Position numbers and translations under genes: made by a program | Origin: Bacillota bacterium | GTDB lineage: Bacteria; Bacillota; Clostridia; Oscillospirales; Acutalibacteraceae | Direction of reading: 5' to 3' | NCBI GenBank assembly: GCA_023417635.1 | Contig: JAEZFF010000098.1 | Coordinates: 1-53,332 of the forward strand | Length of the DNA stretch: 53,332 nt | The notes under the pieces: generated by a model | What the model was told of the DNA's origin: nothing | The model's input: only the letters and a program-made list of their open reading frames with translations | Database searches by the model: none | Part shown: positions 25,605 through 36,453 of the stretch, one piece after another | How the letters are laid out: each line of letters begins with the position of its first letter | Position numbering within the stretch: the stretch's first letter is position 1

Positions 25605-27008
25605 ATGGCAACGACGCGGCTGATGCCACTGCATACCGGCAAGGGCCGGGACGTCGGCACGGCGATCAGGGATATTATTGATTACGCGGAGAACCCGGAG
25701 AAAACGGATTACGGTAGGCTCATCACCGACTATGAATGCGACAGTCGGACAGCCGACACCGAGTTCCTTCTTTCCAAACGGCAGTATGCTGCACTCACCG
25801 GCAGGACACGCGGCGCGGATGATGTAATCGCCTACCATCTCCGACAGTCCTTTGTCCCCGGTGAGACCACGCCGGAGGAAGCAAACCGAATCGGCTGTGA
25901 GCTTGCCAGACGCTTTACGAATGGGAACCATGCTTTCGTTGTCTGTACCCACATCGACAAACACCACATTCATAATCATATCATCTGGAATTCCACGTCC
26001 CTCGACTGCACACGGAAGTTCCGAAACTTTTGGGGAAGCACCAGAGCCGTGCGGCGGCTGAATGATACGCTGTGCATCGAGAACGGTCTGTCCATCGTGG
26101 AGAATCCGCAGCGGCACGGCAAGAGCTACAACAAGTGGCTGGGCGATCAGGCAAAGCCCTCAAACCGGGAACTTTTGCGTGTGGCATTAGACGCGGCTCT
26201 CGCCCAAAAGCCCTCCGATTTTGACGCGCTCCTGAAGCTCTTGCGGGATGCCGGATATGAAATCAAACCGGGAAAAGTCCCCGCCCTGCGCGGGAAAAAT
26301 CAGAAGCGGTTTATCCGGCTGGATACGCTGGGCAGCGGTTACAGTGAAGCGGAGCTTCGGGCCGTTCTCTCCGGCGAAAAAGCACACACACCGCGCAAAA
26401 AAATCATCCGGCCCACGCCGGAAAAACAAGTCAATCTGCTGGTGGATATTCAGGCCAAGCTCCGCGCAGGAAAAGGCATCGGTTACGAACGCTGGGCCAA
26501 GGTGTTCAACCTCAAGCAGATGGCGCAGACGGTGAACTATCTGACCGAGCACAGTCTGCTGGAATATGACACGCTTGCTGCTAAAACGGCATCGGCAATC
26601 GCCCGGTATAATGAACTGTCCGCGCAGATCAAGGCGGCTGAGACACGGCTTGCCGAGATTGCCATTCTGAAAACGCAGATCATCAATTATGCCAAAACCC
26701 GCGATACCTATGTCGCGTATCGTAAGGCCGGCTACTCTAAAACTTTTCTCGCGGAGCATGAGAGCGACATTCTTTTGCATAAGGCGGCAAAGAAAGCGTT
26801 CGACGAGCTGAGCGTGAAAAAACTCCCCACCGTCAGGAGCTTACAGGCTGAATACGCGGCGCTTCTGGCAGAGAAAAAGACGGCTTACGCTGACTATCGC
26901 AAGGTCCGCAACGAAATGAAAGAGCTGTTGACCGTGAAAGCAAACGTCGATCATCTGCTTGGCTCCGACAGGCGCGAAGCGGAGAAAGAAAAAGAGCATG
27001 ACCGATAA
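25605..27008 (+). CDS. MobP-like relaxase / mobilization nuclease
   Basis: 467 residues from ATG 25605, 5 bp after GGGGGAG (an in-frame GTG at 25599 is less likely). The relaxase domain shows the N-terminal region HTGKGRDVGTAIRDIIDYAENPEKT, the conserved GTRGADDVIAYHLRQSF-like strand, and the metal-binding histidine cluster HIDKHHIHNHIIW at about 116-128. The C-terminal 200 residues are coiled coil. It nicks oriT and pilots the strand during conjugation, with MobC as partner. Defence operons are inserted on both sides of it. Confidence 0.93.
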   Translation: MATTRLMPLHTGKGRDVGTAIRDIIDYAENPEKTDYGRLITDYECDSRTADTEFLLSKRQYAALTGRTRGADDVIAYHLRQSFVPGETTPEEANRIGCELARRFTNGNHAFVVCTHIDKHHIHNHIIWNSTSLDCTRKFRNFWGSTRAVRRLNDTLCIENGLSIVENPQRHGKSYNKWLGDQAKPSNRELLRVALDAALAQKPSDFDALLKLLRDAGYEIKPGKVPALRGKNQKRFIRLDTLGSGYSEAELRAVLSGEKAHTPRKKIIRPTPEKQVNLLVDIQAKLRAGKGIGYERWAKVFNLKQMAQTVNYLTEHSLLEYDTLAAKTASAIARYNELSAQIKAAETRLAEIAILKTQIINYAKTRDTYVAYRKAGYSKTFLAEHESDILLHKAAKKAFDELSVKKLPTVRSLQAEYAALLAEKKTAYADYRKVRNEMKELLTVKANVDHLLGSDRREAEKEKEHDR

Positions 27009-27063
27009 TAATATGGTCATGCTCTGAATGCACCGAAAATAAGCAGCCGTCGGTTTTCGTTTT
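26993..27063 (+). terminator. Hairpins ending the relaxase transcript
   Basis: AGAGCATGACC (26993-27003) pairs perfectly with GGTCATGCTCT (27015-27025) across the relaxase stop codon. A second stem, CGAAAA/TTTTCG, lies within about 27029-27060 and is followed by TTTTT. Together they separate the relaxase from the convergent defence operon. Confidence 0.6.
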
Positions 27064-29816
27064 TACCATCCTCGCATAAGCTGTTTCAGCTTATCCTTTT
27101 TATCAAGAACTGTCGCACAGGCTTCCCAATTATCTGTATGTGGAGGAATCGTCTCATACTTGATCGAAAAAGGATTTTGTTTTGGCAAAGCGTCGATTCG
27201 TTCCTTTGCTTGTTCTTCATTGTTAAGGGCAATATCAATCCAGACATCTTCCAGAGTGTCCGGAATTTGGCCGAACATATTGTAGATGTCATTCAAGCGA
27301 TTGGACAAAACTTTATGCACTTTATCCTCAACAGAATCCTTGTAGCGAAGATTAAAAATGCGTACGCAGTCGCTGAGTTGGCCGATACGCTGAATGCGTC
27401 CCTTTCTTTGTTCCAATCTTGTTGGGTTCCAGGGCAAATCAAGGTTAATAAGCGTAGAAAGGGTTTGCAGGTTCAAGCCTTCGCTGGCGGCGTCCGTTCC
27501 AACAAGTATCTTTATCTTTCGTTCCTTGACCAACGCTTTGATGTCGTCTTTTGACATCTTTTCAAATTTCATATTGAAGTAGCCGCCGGATTTATCACCG
27601 CCAGCGTAAAGGCCAATTACTGTATCTGGAATGTCCTTTGACAAGTTTTCAGCCAAAAAGTGAGCACTATCAAAATATTGTGAAAAGATGATACAACCAC
27701 GTTCTTTCCATGGAATATCATTTTCTCCTGTACCCTTTTGAAGAATCTCCAACACTTTTCCGTACTTAGGATCGCTATCCCGATTCATTGAAAGAATTCT
27801 CACAAGTTCACGCAGGCATTCGGTTTCTTCAATAGTAAGTTCCTTTACTTCGCTGTAGTTCTCGTCGTCATCGTCGTCATCCTCAAAGGTGAAATCAAAT
27901 TCATCTACAAGAATTTGGCGGCCTTCTTCCGTCCATGCAAGCATCTTTTTTGCAGTATTTTCGCCGGAAAGGATTGTGCTGCCAATACGCTTCAGCATCA
28001 AGGTTGACATGAAACCGCCAGCCTTTACTCTCTTTGATAGGAGCGAACAAAACTCTTGTGCTTTTTGGTAAGCCTGTTTTAAGTAACCCTCAAGTGGAAT
28101 TGCATCATCGTCGTGCTCACCAAAAAGCATCAAATCAATCTTCTTTAGATATGGCTCTCCGGTTGTAGGATTGATTGAGTTTTCAAGAAAGTCTCTCGTT
28201 CTTCTTACAATATGCCGAATGTATGGATTAAAGTTGTAAACAAAACCATCTGTGTTATATAATGTTTTGATCTTGTTCTTTATTGACATCCGACCATTTA
28301 TATATACATCCGGAGGCAAAACGAACGTATCATCCGGGACGTCAAGCGAGTCACGAAGGCTGTTGATTTTATGCGCACCGGGAGACCTTTCCGGGAAAGG
28401 GTTTCTCATGATATCCCACATAGTTATTTCGCTTTCTGGAATAGGCGTTTTTCCGCAAACCATGTCCAGCATAAGCTGTGGCTTTTTATGCCATTCACTG
28501 TAGATATCGCCCATAACTTTTTGTGTGGGCAAACTGAGCGCGTTGATAAGGTCAAATGCTTCAATTGTATTAACCTGAACCGGTGTAGCCGTTGCAAGCA
28601 ACATGCTTTTAGTTCTGAAGGTAATTTGATTGAGAAATTGGAGCAAATAGTTCGGATCAGCTTTATGCGTGTCCGGGTCTTTTGTCGGATTCCTGCGCCG
28701 TGCTCTATGGGCCTCATCTAGGATGACACATTCGTAGTCTTTTTGGAGTAGTAAGTCGAATGCTTCTGTATGCCGAGCGACTAGCCCCTGCGAAATTATT
28801 CCAATCCTTCTGGGGCATTTCAAAATTGAACGGGTATTGTCAGCCTGATAAAAATATCCAGTCTCATCCTGCCACCCCCGACCGGTCCAAACGGCATTTG
28901 GCATATCGAGCAATGTGTTCATTTCATCCTGCCATTGGAACAGCAGGGTTTTCGGAACAATGATGAGAATAGGCTTGTCTCCATACAATGCCATTAACTT
29001 TGCAGACATGGCAAGCTGCACAGTTTTTCCGAGGCCAACCTGATCGGCAAGCAGATATCGGGCACCACCCGGCTTTTGATGCGCACAAAAAGCGAGCTCT
29101 ACAAAGTACTTCTGGTGCTCCCATAGCCCAAACTCTTTACGAAATACTGGCTCTTCAACAGTTGCTTCCGGAATTTTGTCCTCCGGCTGGCTTCTCCACT
29201 TTTCGAGAGGAACCACCGTGCGTCTGGAAAGACGGTCTATATCATCAATTACAAAATTGCAAAGATTCACCGCGTATTTATTGTTCCAGAAAAAGTCGAA
29301 CTCATTTTGAACCCATTGAACAGCTTCATCGGAATTATCTTCCCAGACCATTTCATAGTTCAGTTTGAAGGCGCTTTTTGTTTCATTGATGCTGCCGATA
29401 AAGCTTGTCTTTGAGCCATTTTCGTAAGTGATGACGCCAGCTTTTCCATGCATTAATCCATATGCCTCATCAGGGATCACGCGTACCTGAAGTTTTTCAC
29501 TTCTCAGCAGACGATACAATCTTGCCAAACGAGCACAGCACTCAGGTGAAGTGTATTTGTTTTCCGGTTCATACCCACACCATTCCTGTTTCATGCGCTG
29601 CACGAATGAAGCCGTTTCGACATCTTCTGCAGAAAGATGTGAATTGCATATTACACGAGCAGTTCCGGAAATGGCTTCGATACTCTCTCCGGCAACTTCC
29701 AGAATAGAAGAGCAGAAATAGCCTGCAATTCGGTCATAGTTTTTCGCACTGATGAGTTTTTTGTTCAGAAATGATTCATCTAACCGGCTGAGCCGAGAAG
29801 AATATCGATTCACCAT
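27063..29816 (-). CDS. PLD-domain SNF2 helicase of the DUF499/DUF1156 defence operon
   Basis: 917 residues. The N-terminal phospholipase-D-like domain (about 1-200) has the HxK-type motif in GLMHGKAGVITYENGSK and FIGSINETKSAF. The SNF2 helicase core follows: Walker A LLADQVGLGKTVQLA, IIVPKTLLFQWQDE, DEAH in CVILDEAHRARRR, ATATPVQVNTIEAFDL, and motif VI in TRLEQRKGRIQRIGQ. An acidic Asp stretch (FEDDDDDDENY) lies in the middle. Such PLD-helicase proteins accompany DUF1156 methylases and DUF499 ATPases in anti-phage islands and are like DISARM DrmC/DrmD functions in one chain. It is the last gene of the operon. Confidence 0.85.
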   Translation of the reverse strand: MVNRYSSRLSRLDESFLNKKLISAKNYDRIAGYFCSSILEVAGESIEAISGTARVICNSHLSAEDVETASFVQRMKQEWCGYEPENKYTSPECCARLARLYRLLRSEKLQVRVIPDEAYGLMHGKAGVITYENGSKTSFIGSINETKSAFKLNYEMVWEDNSDEAVQWVQNEFDFFWNNKYAVNLCNFVIDDIDRLSRRTVVPLEKWRSQPEDKIPEATVEEPVFRKEFGLWEHQKYFVELAFCAHQKPGGARYLLADQVGLGKTVQLAMSAKLMALYGDKPILIIVPKTLLFQWQDEMNTLLDMPNAVWTGRGWQDETGYFYQADNTRSILKCPRRIGIISQGLVARHTEAFDLLLQKDYECVILDEAHRARRRNPTKDPDTHKADPNYLLQFLNQITFRTKSMLLATATPVQVNTIEAFDLINALSLPTQKVMGDIYSEWHKKPQLMLDMVCGKTPIPESEITMWDIMRNPFPERSPGAHKINSLRDSLDVPDDTFVLPPDVYINGRMSIKNKIKTLYNTDGFVYNFNPYIRHIVRRTRDFLENSINPTTGEPYLKKIDLMLFGEHDDDAIPLEGYLKQAYQKAQEFCSLLSKRVKAGGFMSTLMLKRIGSTILSGENTAKKMLAWTEEGRQILVDEFDFTFEDDDDDDENYSEVKELTIEETECLRELVRILSMNRDSDPKYGKVLEILQKGTGENDIPWKERGCIIFSQYFDSAHFLAENLSKDIPDTVIGLYAGGDKSGGYFNMKFEKMSKDDIKALVKERKIKILVGTDAASEGLNLQTLSTLINLDLPWNPTRLEQRKGRIQRIGQLSDCVRIFNLRYKDSVEDKVHKVLSNRLNDIYNMFGQIPDTLEDVWIDIALNNEEQAKERIDALPKQNPFSIKYETIPPHTDNWEACATVLDKKDKLKQLMRGW

Positions 29817-29832
29817 TCGTCTTCACCTTTCT

Positions 29833-32739
29833 TCAAATACTGTCATGCGTAACAAGTGCCAGCAGTAATTCTGCCATATTTGAAGAATTTGCCCAGTGCG
29901 GTTGCATGTTACTAATGTCTTTGTTATCAACAAGGAAAGTCAAAATCTGCATAATCATTTCACGCTTGTCCCAATAATTGCTGGTCTCATTCTTTAAATA
30001 ACCAAGTGCTTTATTGGGGTTCATGTCTTCTTTGATGCCAGTGTAAATTGCTGCAAAGATTGTTCTCATAAGAGAGTTTTCAAAATCCGGCACATCCCCA
30101 ATAGTGCGACTGGCCATTTCATACGGCGTCTTCAACCGGGCTGTATTGGCCCGTTCATTTGCCATCATCTGCGAATATCCGCCGATGGAGAAGCCACGCG
30201 CAAATTCCTGATAAGTTCCGATCTTATAGTTACCGTGCTTCTCACTTTCCAAACCTTTGATATAAAACTTTTCGGCGTTGGAAAGTTCCCTCCACAGGAA
30301 GCTGTCAAACCCCGACGGAATCACACAATCGTAGGCAATCTTTTTCGCATTTTCAATGATGCCGACGATTTTACTTCCCGAATGATTGGAAATTGCTTGA
30401 TTTAGTTCATAGTCGAGGTCCAGATCTTCGATGGATGCGTGAGAAGTCAGTACCTTCAGCGAGGCAGCATAGGCTGCTAACACATAGTCCGGATCAGAGA
30501 AATTCGGTTCTTCCTTGTCGTCCAGTTTCTGCATGTTCTCGATCTGGTTTTTGACTTCGTTACGAATGTCCGCAGTGATCTCATCCAGAAAAGCAATATC
30601 ATTACCGGTTTGCTTTCGCAGCACAAGGAGCACAGTGCCTTTGACATAGTTGCCATTTTTCAAGCCGGAGGCATCGGTTTCGGTAGCAATGTTCCAAGCC
30701 GCCGTGACTTTCAAACCAGCTTTCCACATGATGACGGCGAGCTGCGCCCATACAGCCGGGTCAGAGTGCGTAAACATAACGATTTGCATACCATTATCAG
30801 GCATGTGTTTTGCAAGGTTACTATAGATATCAATCATGGTCTGGCTGAAATGTTCATCGCCGCGCACAGCGAGAATACGTTTACTGTCGGCATACCAATC
30901 AGGAAACGCTTTATGCAAAAGGCTTTTATCCCATGCAATAAATAATTCAGATAATTCATGATAACTAATTGCATCTGCGTATGGTGGGTCAGTAATCCAT
31001 AAATCACATATTGATGCTACTTCTCTTGCATCTCTTATCTCCACAGACGTAGGCATAAATATTTTATTCCCGTTATACTCATTTTTCCAAATGGTTGACT
31101 GCATTTTTAAGCCACGAGCGCCCCAGTTAAACAATGTATTGAGTGCTTGGTTATAGTATGTTTGTTTGGCAATATCAGTATTTGGGTCCCAACGACATAA
31201 TTTACTTCCATAGTCAGCCATACGATTGATACCTAATATTCCGGAAATTAGATCAACCTTTCTACTGCTTTGCATCGTCAATTCTGAGAAACGGCTGAGC
31301 ATGTATAGTTGCCTTGGAGTATATAACTGATGCCAATATTTCCAGCCGCGATTTCGCTTTACCTCTTCAGTTTTATCCCCAGCCTCAATTCCACTAGATG
31401 GTATGAGCCCCTGATTCTGCCAGAAAGTAAAATTATCTGCGACGATGGAATGCACTTTTTCTTCATTTTTTATATCACGCTCACTTGGTGCCCGATAATA
31501 GCGAGTGGACTTTACCTTTCCGTTGGGTAGAACATCAAGATGCTCATAGCGGATGGCATACAGCCGCTCATGATAAACATCATCTTCGCGTGGCTCAAAT
31601 TCTTCCCTCTCCCATTGTCTCAGGCCATAGACGGTATTTCCTGCATCATCGGTTTTGTCATGCCGCAGAGCAGAAAGTGGCGTTGATTTTTTGCAATGTG
31701 GACACACAAGCGCATTATCGCGAACCGTGCCATTTTCTTGTGCCTCACTGAGTTCAGCGTCGCTGACATTAGAATTAATGGATATTTCATAGCGTTGCCC
31801 TGCTTTATGTAATTTCGCAATCACTTTACCGGCCCTGATTCCAACGACAAGTGAGGGTAGCATGGGAACGATAGTACCGCACTCCGGGCAACGCACCTCA
31901 ATGCAGTATAGATAGGAAAGCGCTCGATCTCCGCATTCATTCTGTTCGATACCAAGGTCACAGATTTCTTTATCTACGGCATCATACGCTCTCTGTTGGA
32001 AATCTTTGATGCTTTCCAACTCTTCATCACTTGCTCCACAGATATTTAAATCTGCCCAAGTCAGCAAACCGGCAATCGGGTTCAGATCACTGGCATAGAC
32101 GTCACATCCCAAGCGGGCCGCTTCAAAGGGGATTGACCCGCCGCCACAAAAACAATCACCCACAACAACATTATGACCGAATTGTTTCATTGAAAGCTGG
32201 TTGACAAGTTCCGGCAGGTTGTGAGCCGAGGTGCCGAGATGCTGATTGATCTCGTTCCAAGTCTGTTCACTCAGGTTTTGCAATTGTTCCGGCCGTTTGC
32301 ACAGCTTCAGTTTCTCATCATAGCCCATCGATTTGAATACAGCAGTCTCGATTTCTTGTTTGGGTGCATCTTTGGAAAGAGACACTTTGCCGCTGTCAGT
32401 TCCAAACCAATGGCTATAAGCGTTGGACAATTTTCCGCTTTTTATTACATGTTCGTAAAGCGCTTTGACAGAAAGACATTTTTCTTTGCGTAAAAGAAGT
32501 CCATCGGAATCCATGCTCATGATCTTGAGAAAAATCTCCATATCCTTTTCTGGGTTGTCGCTTGCAGGCATCAAGCAGCCAAGCACGGCAGCACGCACCA
32601 ATACAAGAGGCTTACGTCCCCACCATTTTCCAAGTCCCGTCAATGTCTGGCTTTGCACGGCCTTGCGTTCTTTATAACTTTCCTTGCTTACCTTACTGAC
32701 CGGAAACTGCTTTTCTATAAAAGACAGCTGTTCGCTCAC
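29833..32739 (-). CDS. DUF1156 DNA methyltransferase
   Basis: 968 residues. The N-terminus (FIEKQFPVSKVSKESYKERKA, GLGKWWGRKPLVLVRAAVLG) is DUF1156. The methylase core has NVVVGDCFCGGGSIPFEAARLGCDVYASDLNPIA (SAM-binding region, beyond residue 150) and the catalytic WITDPPYADAISYHELSELF near residue 580, the DPPY form typical of amino-methylating enzymes (N6-adenine or N4-cytosine). A CxxC pair (VRCPECG, VCPHCKKS) suggests a zinc ribbon. It probably marks host DNA for the defence operon. It overlaps the DUF3780 gene by 4 bp. Confidence 0.88.
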   Translation of the reverse strand: MSEQLSFIEKQFPVSKVSKESYKERKAVQSQTLTGLGKWWGRKPLVLVRAAVLGCLMPASDNPEKDMEIFLKIMSMDSDGLLLRKEKCLSVKALYEHVIKSGKLSNAYSHWFGTDSGKVSLSKDAPKQEIETAVFKSMGYDEKLKLCKRPEQLQNLSEQTWNEINQHLGTSAHNLPELVNQLSMKQFGHNVVVGDCFCGGGSIPFEAARLGCDVYASDLNPIAGLLTWADLNICGASDEELESIKDFQQRAYDAVDKEICDLGIEQNECGDRALSYLYCIEVRCPECGTIVPMLPSLVVGIRAGKVIAKLHKAGQRYEISINSNVSDAELSEAQENGTVRDNALVCPHCKKSTPLSALRHDKTDDAGNTVYGLRQWEREEFEPREDDVYHERLYAIRYEHLDVLPNGKVKSTRYYRAPSERDIKNEEKVHSIVADNFTFWQNQGLIPSSGIEAGDKTEEVKRNRGWKYWHQLYTPRQLYMLSRFSELTMQSSRKVDLISGILGINRMADYGSKLCRWDPNTDIAKQTYYNQALNTLFNWGARGLKMQSTIWKNEYNGNKIFMPTSVEIRDAREVASICDLWITDPPYADAISYHELSELFIAWDKSLLHKAFPDWYADSKRILAVRGDEHFSQTMIDIYSNLAKHMPDNGMQIVMFTHSDPAVWAQLAVIMWKAGLKVTAAWNIATETDASGLKNGNYVKGTVLLVLRKQTGNDIAFLDEITADIRNEVKNQIENMQKLDDKEEPNFSDPDYVLAAYAASLKVLTSHASIEDLDLDYELNQAISNHSGSKIVGIIENAKKIAYDCVIPSGFDSFLWRELSNAEKFYIKGLESEKHGNYKIGTYQEFARGFSIGGYSQMMANERANTARLKTPYEMASRTIGDVPDFENSLMRTIFAAIYTGIKEDMNPNKALGYLKNETSNYWDKREMIMQILTFLVDNKDISNMQPHWANSSNMAELLLALVTHDSI

Positions 32740-33284
32740 TGGTATTTTCCTCCGCTTATTTCATTAAAAGTAATCTGGCTACTCTCATCCACAGGGTTTT
32801 CGCATAGCGCATACCGCAGAGCCTTGCGCCAGCCCTTTTTGTCGTTAATCCCACCCGTGCTTGCATTTGTCATGGTATAAAGCCACCAGCGTTCTTCCGG
32901 CTGCAAACCAAGCCAATTTCGAATGGCCGTGGGAATTCCCGCCGGATCGTTGTTTTCAATTCCCCAAAGAAGGACCATCAGCTCTTTGCCTAACAGCTTC
33001 TCAACGGGTGTGCCACCGACAATAAATCTACCGACCGGTTTTTTTTCTTCTTTCAATCTTGCATTAAATTCGGCCGTAATGTCATTAACCAATTTTGACC
33101 ACTTATATCGTGAAATTCGCAACTTTAGAATATCCCGGTTCCTAATGATCTGTTTGCCTTCGTCGTCCCAACCAAAGCGTTCATAGATACAAACTTCGCT
33201 TTGCTTATCTTCTTCAATAACGACGTAAAAGTGGTTGTCAGATTCAGCGGGATTATATCCAAAGCCGATATAATCCTTTTTCAT
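32736..33284 (-). CDS. DUF3780 defence-associated protein
   Basis: 182 residues. FGYNPAESDNHFYVVIEEDK, FGWDDEGKQI, KWSKLVNDITAEFN and WWLYTMTNASTGGINDKKGWRKALRYAL match DUF3780, a family seen almost only between DUF499 and DUF1156 genes. It overlaps both neighbours by 4 bp (ATGA type), so the three are translated together and probably form a complex. No catalytic motif is apparent. Confidence 0.85.
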   Translation of the reverse strand: MKKDYIGFGYNPAESDNHFYVVIEEDKQSEVCIYERFGWDDEGKQIIRNRDILKLRISRYKWSKLVNDITAEFNARLKEEKKPVGRFIVGGTPVEKLLGKELMVLLWGIENNDPAGIPTAIRNWLGLQPEERWWLYTMTNASTGGINDKKGWRKALRYALCENPVDESSQITFNEISGGKYQ

Positions 33285-36200
33285 TGTATGGTTTCTCCTT
33301 CTGCGTACAGTTTATCCAGATCCAACTTGCACATCTCAACCCAAGTGTTGAACTGCTCACCAGCATTGAACAGTAGTTCTTTATACTCGAATGTGACGAC
33401 AACATCCCGATCCTTAAAACTCGTGCTGCGAATCAAATCAATCAATTTTCTGAGATCGGCAGGTGTATAGTGAATATTGGCATTGTACTCCACATAGTTT
33501 TCTTCTTTATTTCTTTCGTAGATATAGGCGCTGCCGCCCTTAATGAACAAGCCGTCGATTTTACTGAGCTGTTCCAGCTCACGATAGCAGGATTCCGTAT
33601 CTCCAAGCTGTTTTTTAGCTTTCATACGGAACGTGAGAGGTTTCGTAGGGTCAATCTTTTTTGATGCTGAAGCAGAACCGGAAACGTCAATTGGAATGTC
33701 CTTGCTTTCAATAACTTGTCCATTGTACAGAGAAACGGTACGGACAAACTTGCAGTCCTTGGGTAACACAATCTCACCGTTGTAGATTCCGCCGTTTTCC
33801 TTGGGTTCGCTGCCGTCAGTGGTATAGCGGACTTCATAATTGTCGTTCGTCTGCAAGGTCAGAATGAGCCCATTTGGCGTTGTACGCTGACCATACTTGA
33901 TTGGCGCGTTACAAGTAAATTCACATACCTGTCCTGTTTTGCGTTCGCCAGATGGGTCAATGCAAACAAAGCGAAGCGCAGGCTCCTTCGTAATAAAAAC
34001 AGAATCTGCAATCTCTGCGGAAGCAGAGGTAGGGTCGGCTCCAATGTCATAATATACACGACCGCCAACGCCTTTAACATGAAGGGTAAACTCCTGCGTT
34101 TTTTCATTGTAATGTGTCTGTGTAATTGCGATACTTGTCGGGTCTTTTTCAAAAGGTCCTTTGACTAGATAGCCGCCGATTTCGCGCCATTTATCTTTTT
34201 TTAAGCAATCTGCTTTAAGACTGTCCAACTGATCAGGGTGATACCATTGCCATGACGTTTCCGTTGCTGCCCGATCACAAATTTGGCTGTATGGCATCTC
34301 TCTTGTAGTAAAGAGGCGGGCTTCACACTTTTTACGAAGTGTTTCCATAAAGGTATCCTCTTTGGAGAAAGGCTCATACTTCATGGCCTCTTGCAGCAAG
34401 GCAATAATTTGTTCCTCGCCATCGAATTTATTGCCTTTGAACTCCAACTTAAAATCGGAAGAAACAATGCCGTTTTTCGTCGGATAATACAGTGTTACGA
34501 AAGTTTCACGAATTGTTGAAAACAGCGCTTGAATCGCCTTATCCAGCTGCACTTCCGCTTCCTTGTATTGTTGATCGGTTGCGGGAACACCCTCATTTTT
34601 CATGCCATCGGCGATTGCCTGTATTGCTTTAAATTTCTTGCTGTTAATATACAGCTTTTCCATGACGCTGCGCTCACCGGAAAGGAACATCACACGGTTT
34701 TTCTGCGAAACATGGTCATAAAAGCTCTGAAGGTCAGGATGCAATTTGTTTCCGGGATATGGCTCAAAGATAACCAGCGATACTTTCTTATTATCCAATT
34801 CGATCTCATCGACTGCGGGCAAAACATACAGCAACTCGTAGCATACCTTCAGCTTTGGAGCAAAGTTCTCGCTCAGGATTCGCTTGAGTTCCTTCTTTGC
34901 GCTTTCATTGGTATACGAATCAACGAGTGTATTCATTTCCGCAACCATGTTTTTGGTATTCTGGAAATAGAGACGGCCACGGTTGTCGGTCTTCATGTAC
35001 CAACATTGCGATTTGAGTTCTTCAAGGCAACTCTTCATTAAATTGATATCTACACTTGGAGCACTGACAAAACCCAGAGCTTCTGCTTCGGTAAGGCCGA
35101 GCACAGCATGATTTGCCGTCGATAGCGACGACACAAGGAAAAGTTTTGCGAGACGTTGTGTATAGTCGTTTCCATCCTGCTTCTCACGGTCGATAATTTC
35201 AGCGATGGACTGGCCATTCTGGGCAATATCGTGGCTGATTGCTTCCTCTAGCTCGGGCTTGATCTGCCGGAACATGGACATCAGGTTCGGAGTATTCAGG
35301 TCAACATCATATACGTTGATCAAGTAGGATGTTTTCGCTTGACCGCTTTCCCAGAATTGACGAACGATCTGACGCATTAATTTGATGAGGCCGCGCGTTT
35401 GCTGGAAGTTCTGGTTCTCTTTGAACCGGGCATACAAATCCTTGATGGAAGGATGGAACGGATAAGAGTCGATAATGCCGCGATAGACCGTTTCACCGGC
35501 ATAGGAAGTAAAGCCAAGTTTCTTAGAAGTTGCAACGGCATCCTTGAATGCTATGGCAACGTCATTTTTATCGATAACATAGTCAGGCGAAAGTTTTGTG
35601 TCTTCAAATAACCGTTTTTGAAGAATTGAATACACTTCATCGCTATTTAATGCGACAGGCGCAATTTCTATGGCAATACGATTTGCTTCGGCTTCAAGGT
35701 CTTTAAAGCTCGATTGGAGCAGTTCACTGCCAGATTCATATGTAGCTTTCAGATCAGAAAAAACAAGACAGACATTTGCAAGCTGCTCTTTGCCAAGAGC
35801 GCTGAACAGGTTTGCGAGAGCTGTGATAGTAACCTTGCTCAAATCAGAATTGCCGACCGTGATAGACCTAGCATTTTCCAAGTATGGCGGCAACTCGTCA
35901 AGAAGGATTAGAATCTTATCGTTTTTCAGCAGGTTAATCCATGCGCTCTCGCCCGGCGCGCGCAGGGGAGAATAGTAACCTGCAAACATTTCCTTTTTCC
36001 CGAGCTGTTCTGCAATGCTACCCCAAACGCCGAAATCTGCGTTCTCACGCCCGGAGAAAGTAACGACTTTAATATTTCCAAGATCTGAATAGCTCTTGCC
36101 AAGGATACGTTCACGCAACTTAGCATCATCAGCCAAAATAGCAAGAGCCAACATACTATGTGTTTTGCCGCCGCCCATAGCCTGGGTCAATTTAATCACC

Positions 36201-36400
36201 CCGGTATCGGACTCACCTTTGAAACGCTTAAACGCTGTATCAAAAAGCATGGACATGCCTTGGGTCTCGAAGTTTTCTGAAAAAAACTTCTCCTTATCAA
36301 TCCTACGCTCTGCAAAATCAGAAAGATTTAGCACATCTTCTCTTGCAGTATCAGAAAAGACAGAATCACGAGGCTTAAGCATTTCAGCAATCGTCTTCAT
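33281..36400 (-). CDS. DUF499 P-loop ATPase of the defence operon
   Basis: 1039 residues. Walker A is TQAMGGGKTHSMLALAI at about 72-88. A Walker B-like ILILLDELPPYLENA follows near 165. The C-terminal third contains beta-rich repeats (YEVRYTTDGSEPKENGGIYNGEIVLP). DUF499 ATPases resemble the BrxC/PglY ATPases of BREX. No PglZ phosphatase is present here, so this is a BREX-like but distinct system. It is the first large gene of the operon, preceded by a small HTH gene. Confidence 0.87.
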   Translation of the reverse strand: MKTIAEMLKPRDSVFSDTAREDVLNLSDFAERRIDKEKFFSENFETQGMSMLFDTAFKRFKGESDTGVIKLTQAMGGGKTHSMLALAILADDAKLRERILGKSYSDLGNIKVVTFSGRENADFGVWGSIAEQLGKKEMFAGYYSPLRAPGESAWINLLKNDKILILLDELPPYLENARSITVGNSDLSKVTITALANLFSALGKEQLANVCLVFSDLKATYESGSELLQSSFKDLEAEANRIAIEIAPVALNSDEVYSILQKRLFEDTKLSPDYVIDKNDVAIAFKDAVATSKKLGFTSYAGETVYRGIIDSYPFHPSIKDLYARFKENQNFQQTRGLIKLMRQIVRQFWESGQAKTSYLINVYDVDLNTPNLMSMFRQIKPELEEAISHDIAQNGQSIAEIIDREKQDGNDYTQRLAKLFLVSSLSTANHAVLGLTEAEALGFVSAPSVDINLMKSCLEELKSQCWYMKTDNRGRLYFQNTKNMVAEMNTLVDSYTNESAKKELKRILSENFAPKLKVCYELLYVLPAVDEIELDNKKVSLVIFEPYPGNKLHPDLQSFYDHVSQKNRVMFLSGERSVMEKLYINSKKFKAIQAIADGMKNEGVPATDQQYKEAEVQLDKAIQALFSTIRETFVTLYYPTKNGIVSSDFKLEFKGNKFDGEEQIIALLQEAMKYEPFSKEDTFMETLRKKCEARLFTTREMPYSQICDRAATETSWQWYHPDQLDSLKADCLKKDKWREIGGYLVKGPFEKDPTSIAITQTHYNEKTQEFTLHVKGVGGRVYYDIGADPTSASAEIADSVFITKEPALRFVCIDPSGERKTGQVCEFTCNAPIKYGQRTTPNGLILTLQTNDNYEVRYTTDGSEPKENGGIYNGEIVLPKDCKFVRTVSLYNGQVIESKDIPIDVSGSASASKKIDPTKPLTFRMKAKKQLGDTESCYRELEQLSKIDGLFIKGGSAYIYERNKEENYVEYNANIHYTPADLRKLIDLIRSTSFKDRDVVVTFEYKELLFNAGEQFNTWVEMCKLDLDKLYAEGETIQ

Positions 36401-36453
36401 GTTATTTCCCCCTAAATGTCAAATGTATAAACATATGTGTACTGTAAATAAGG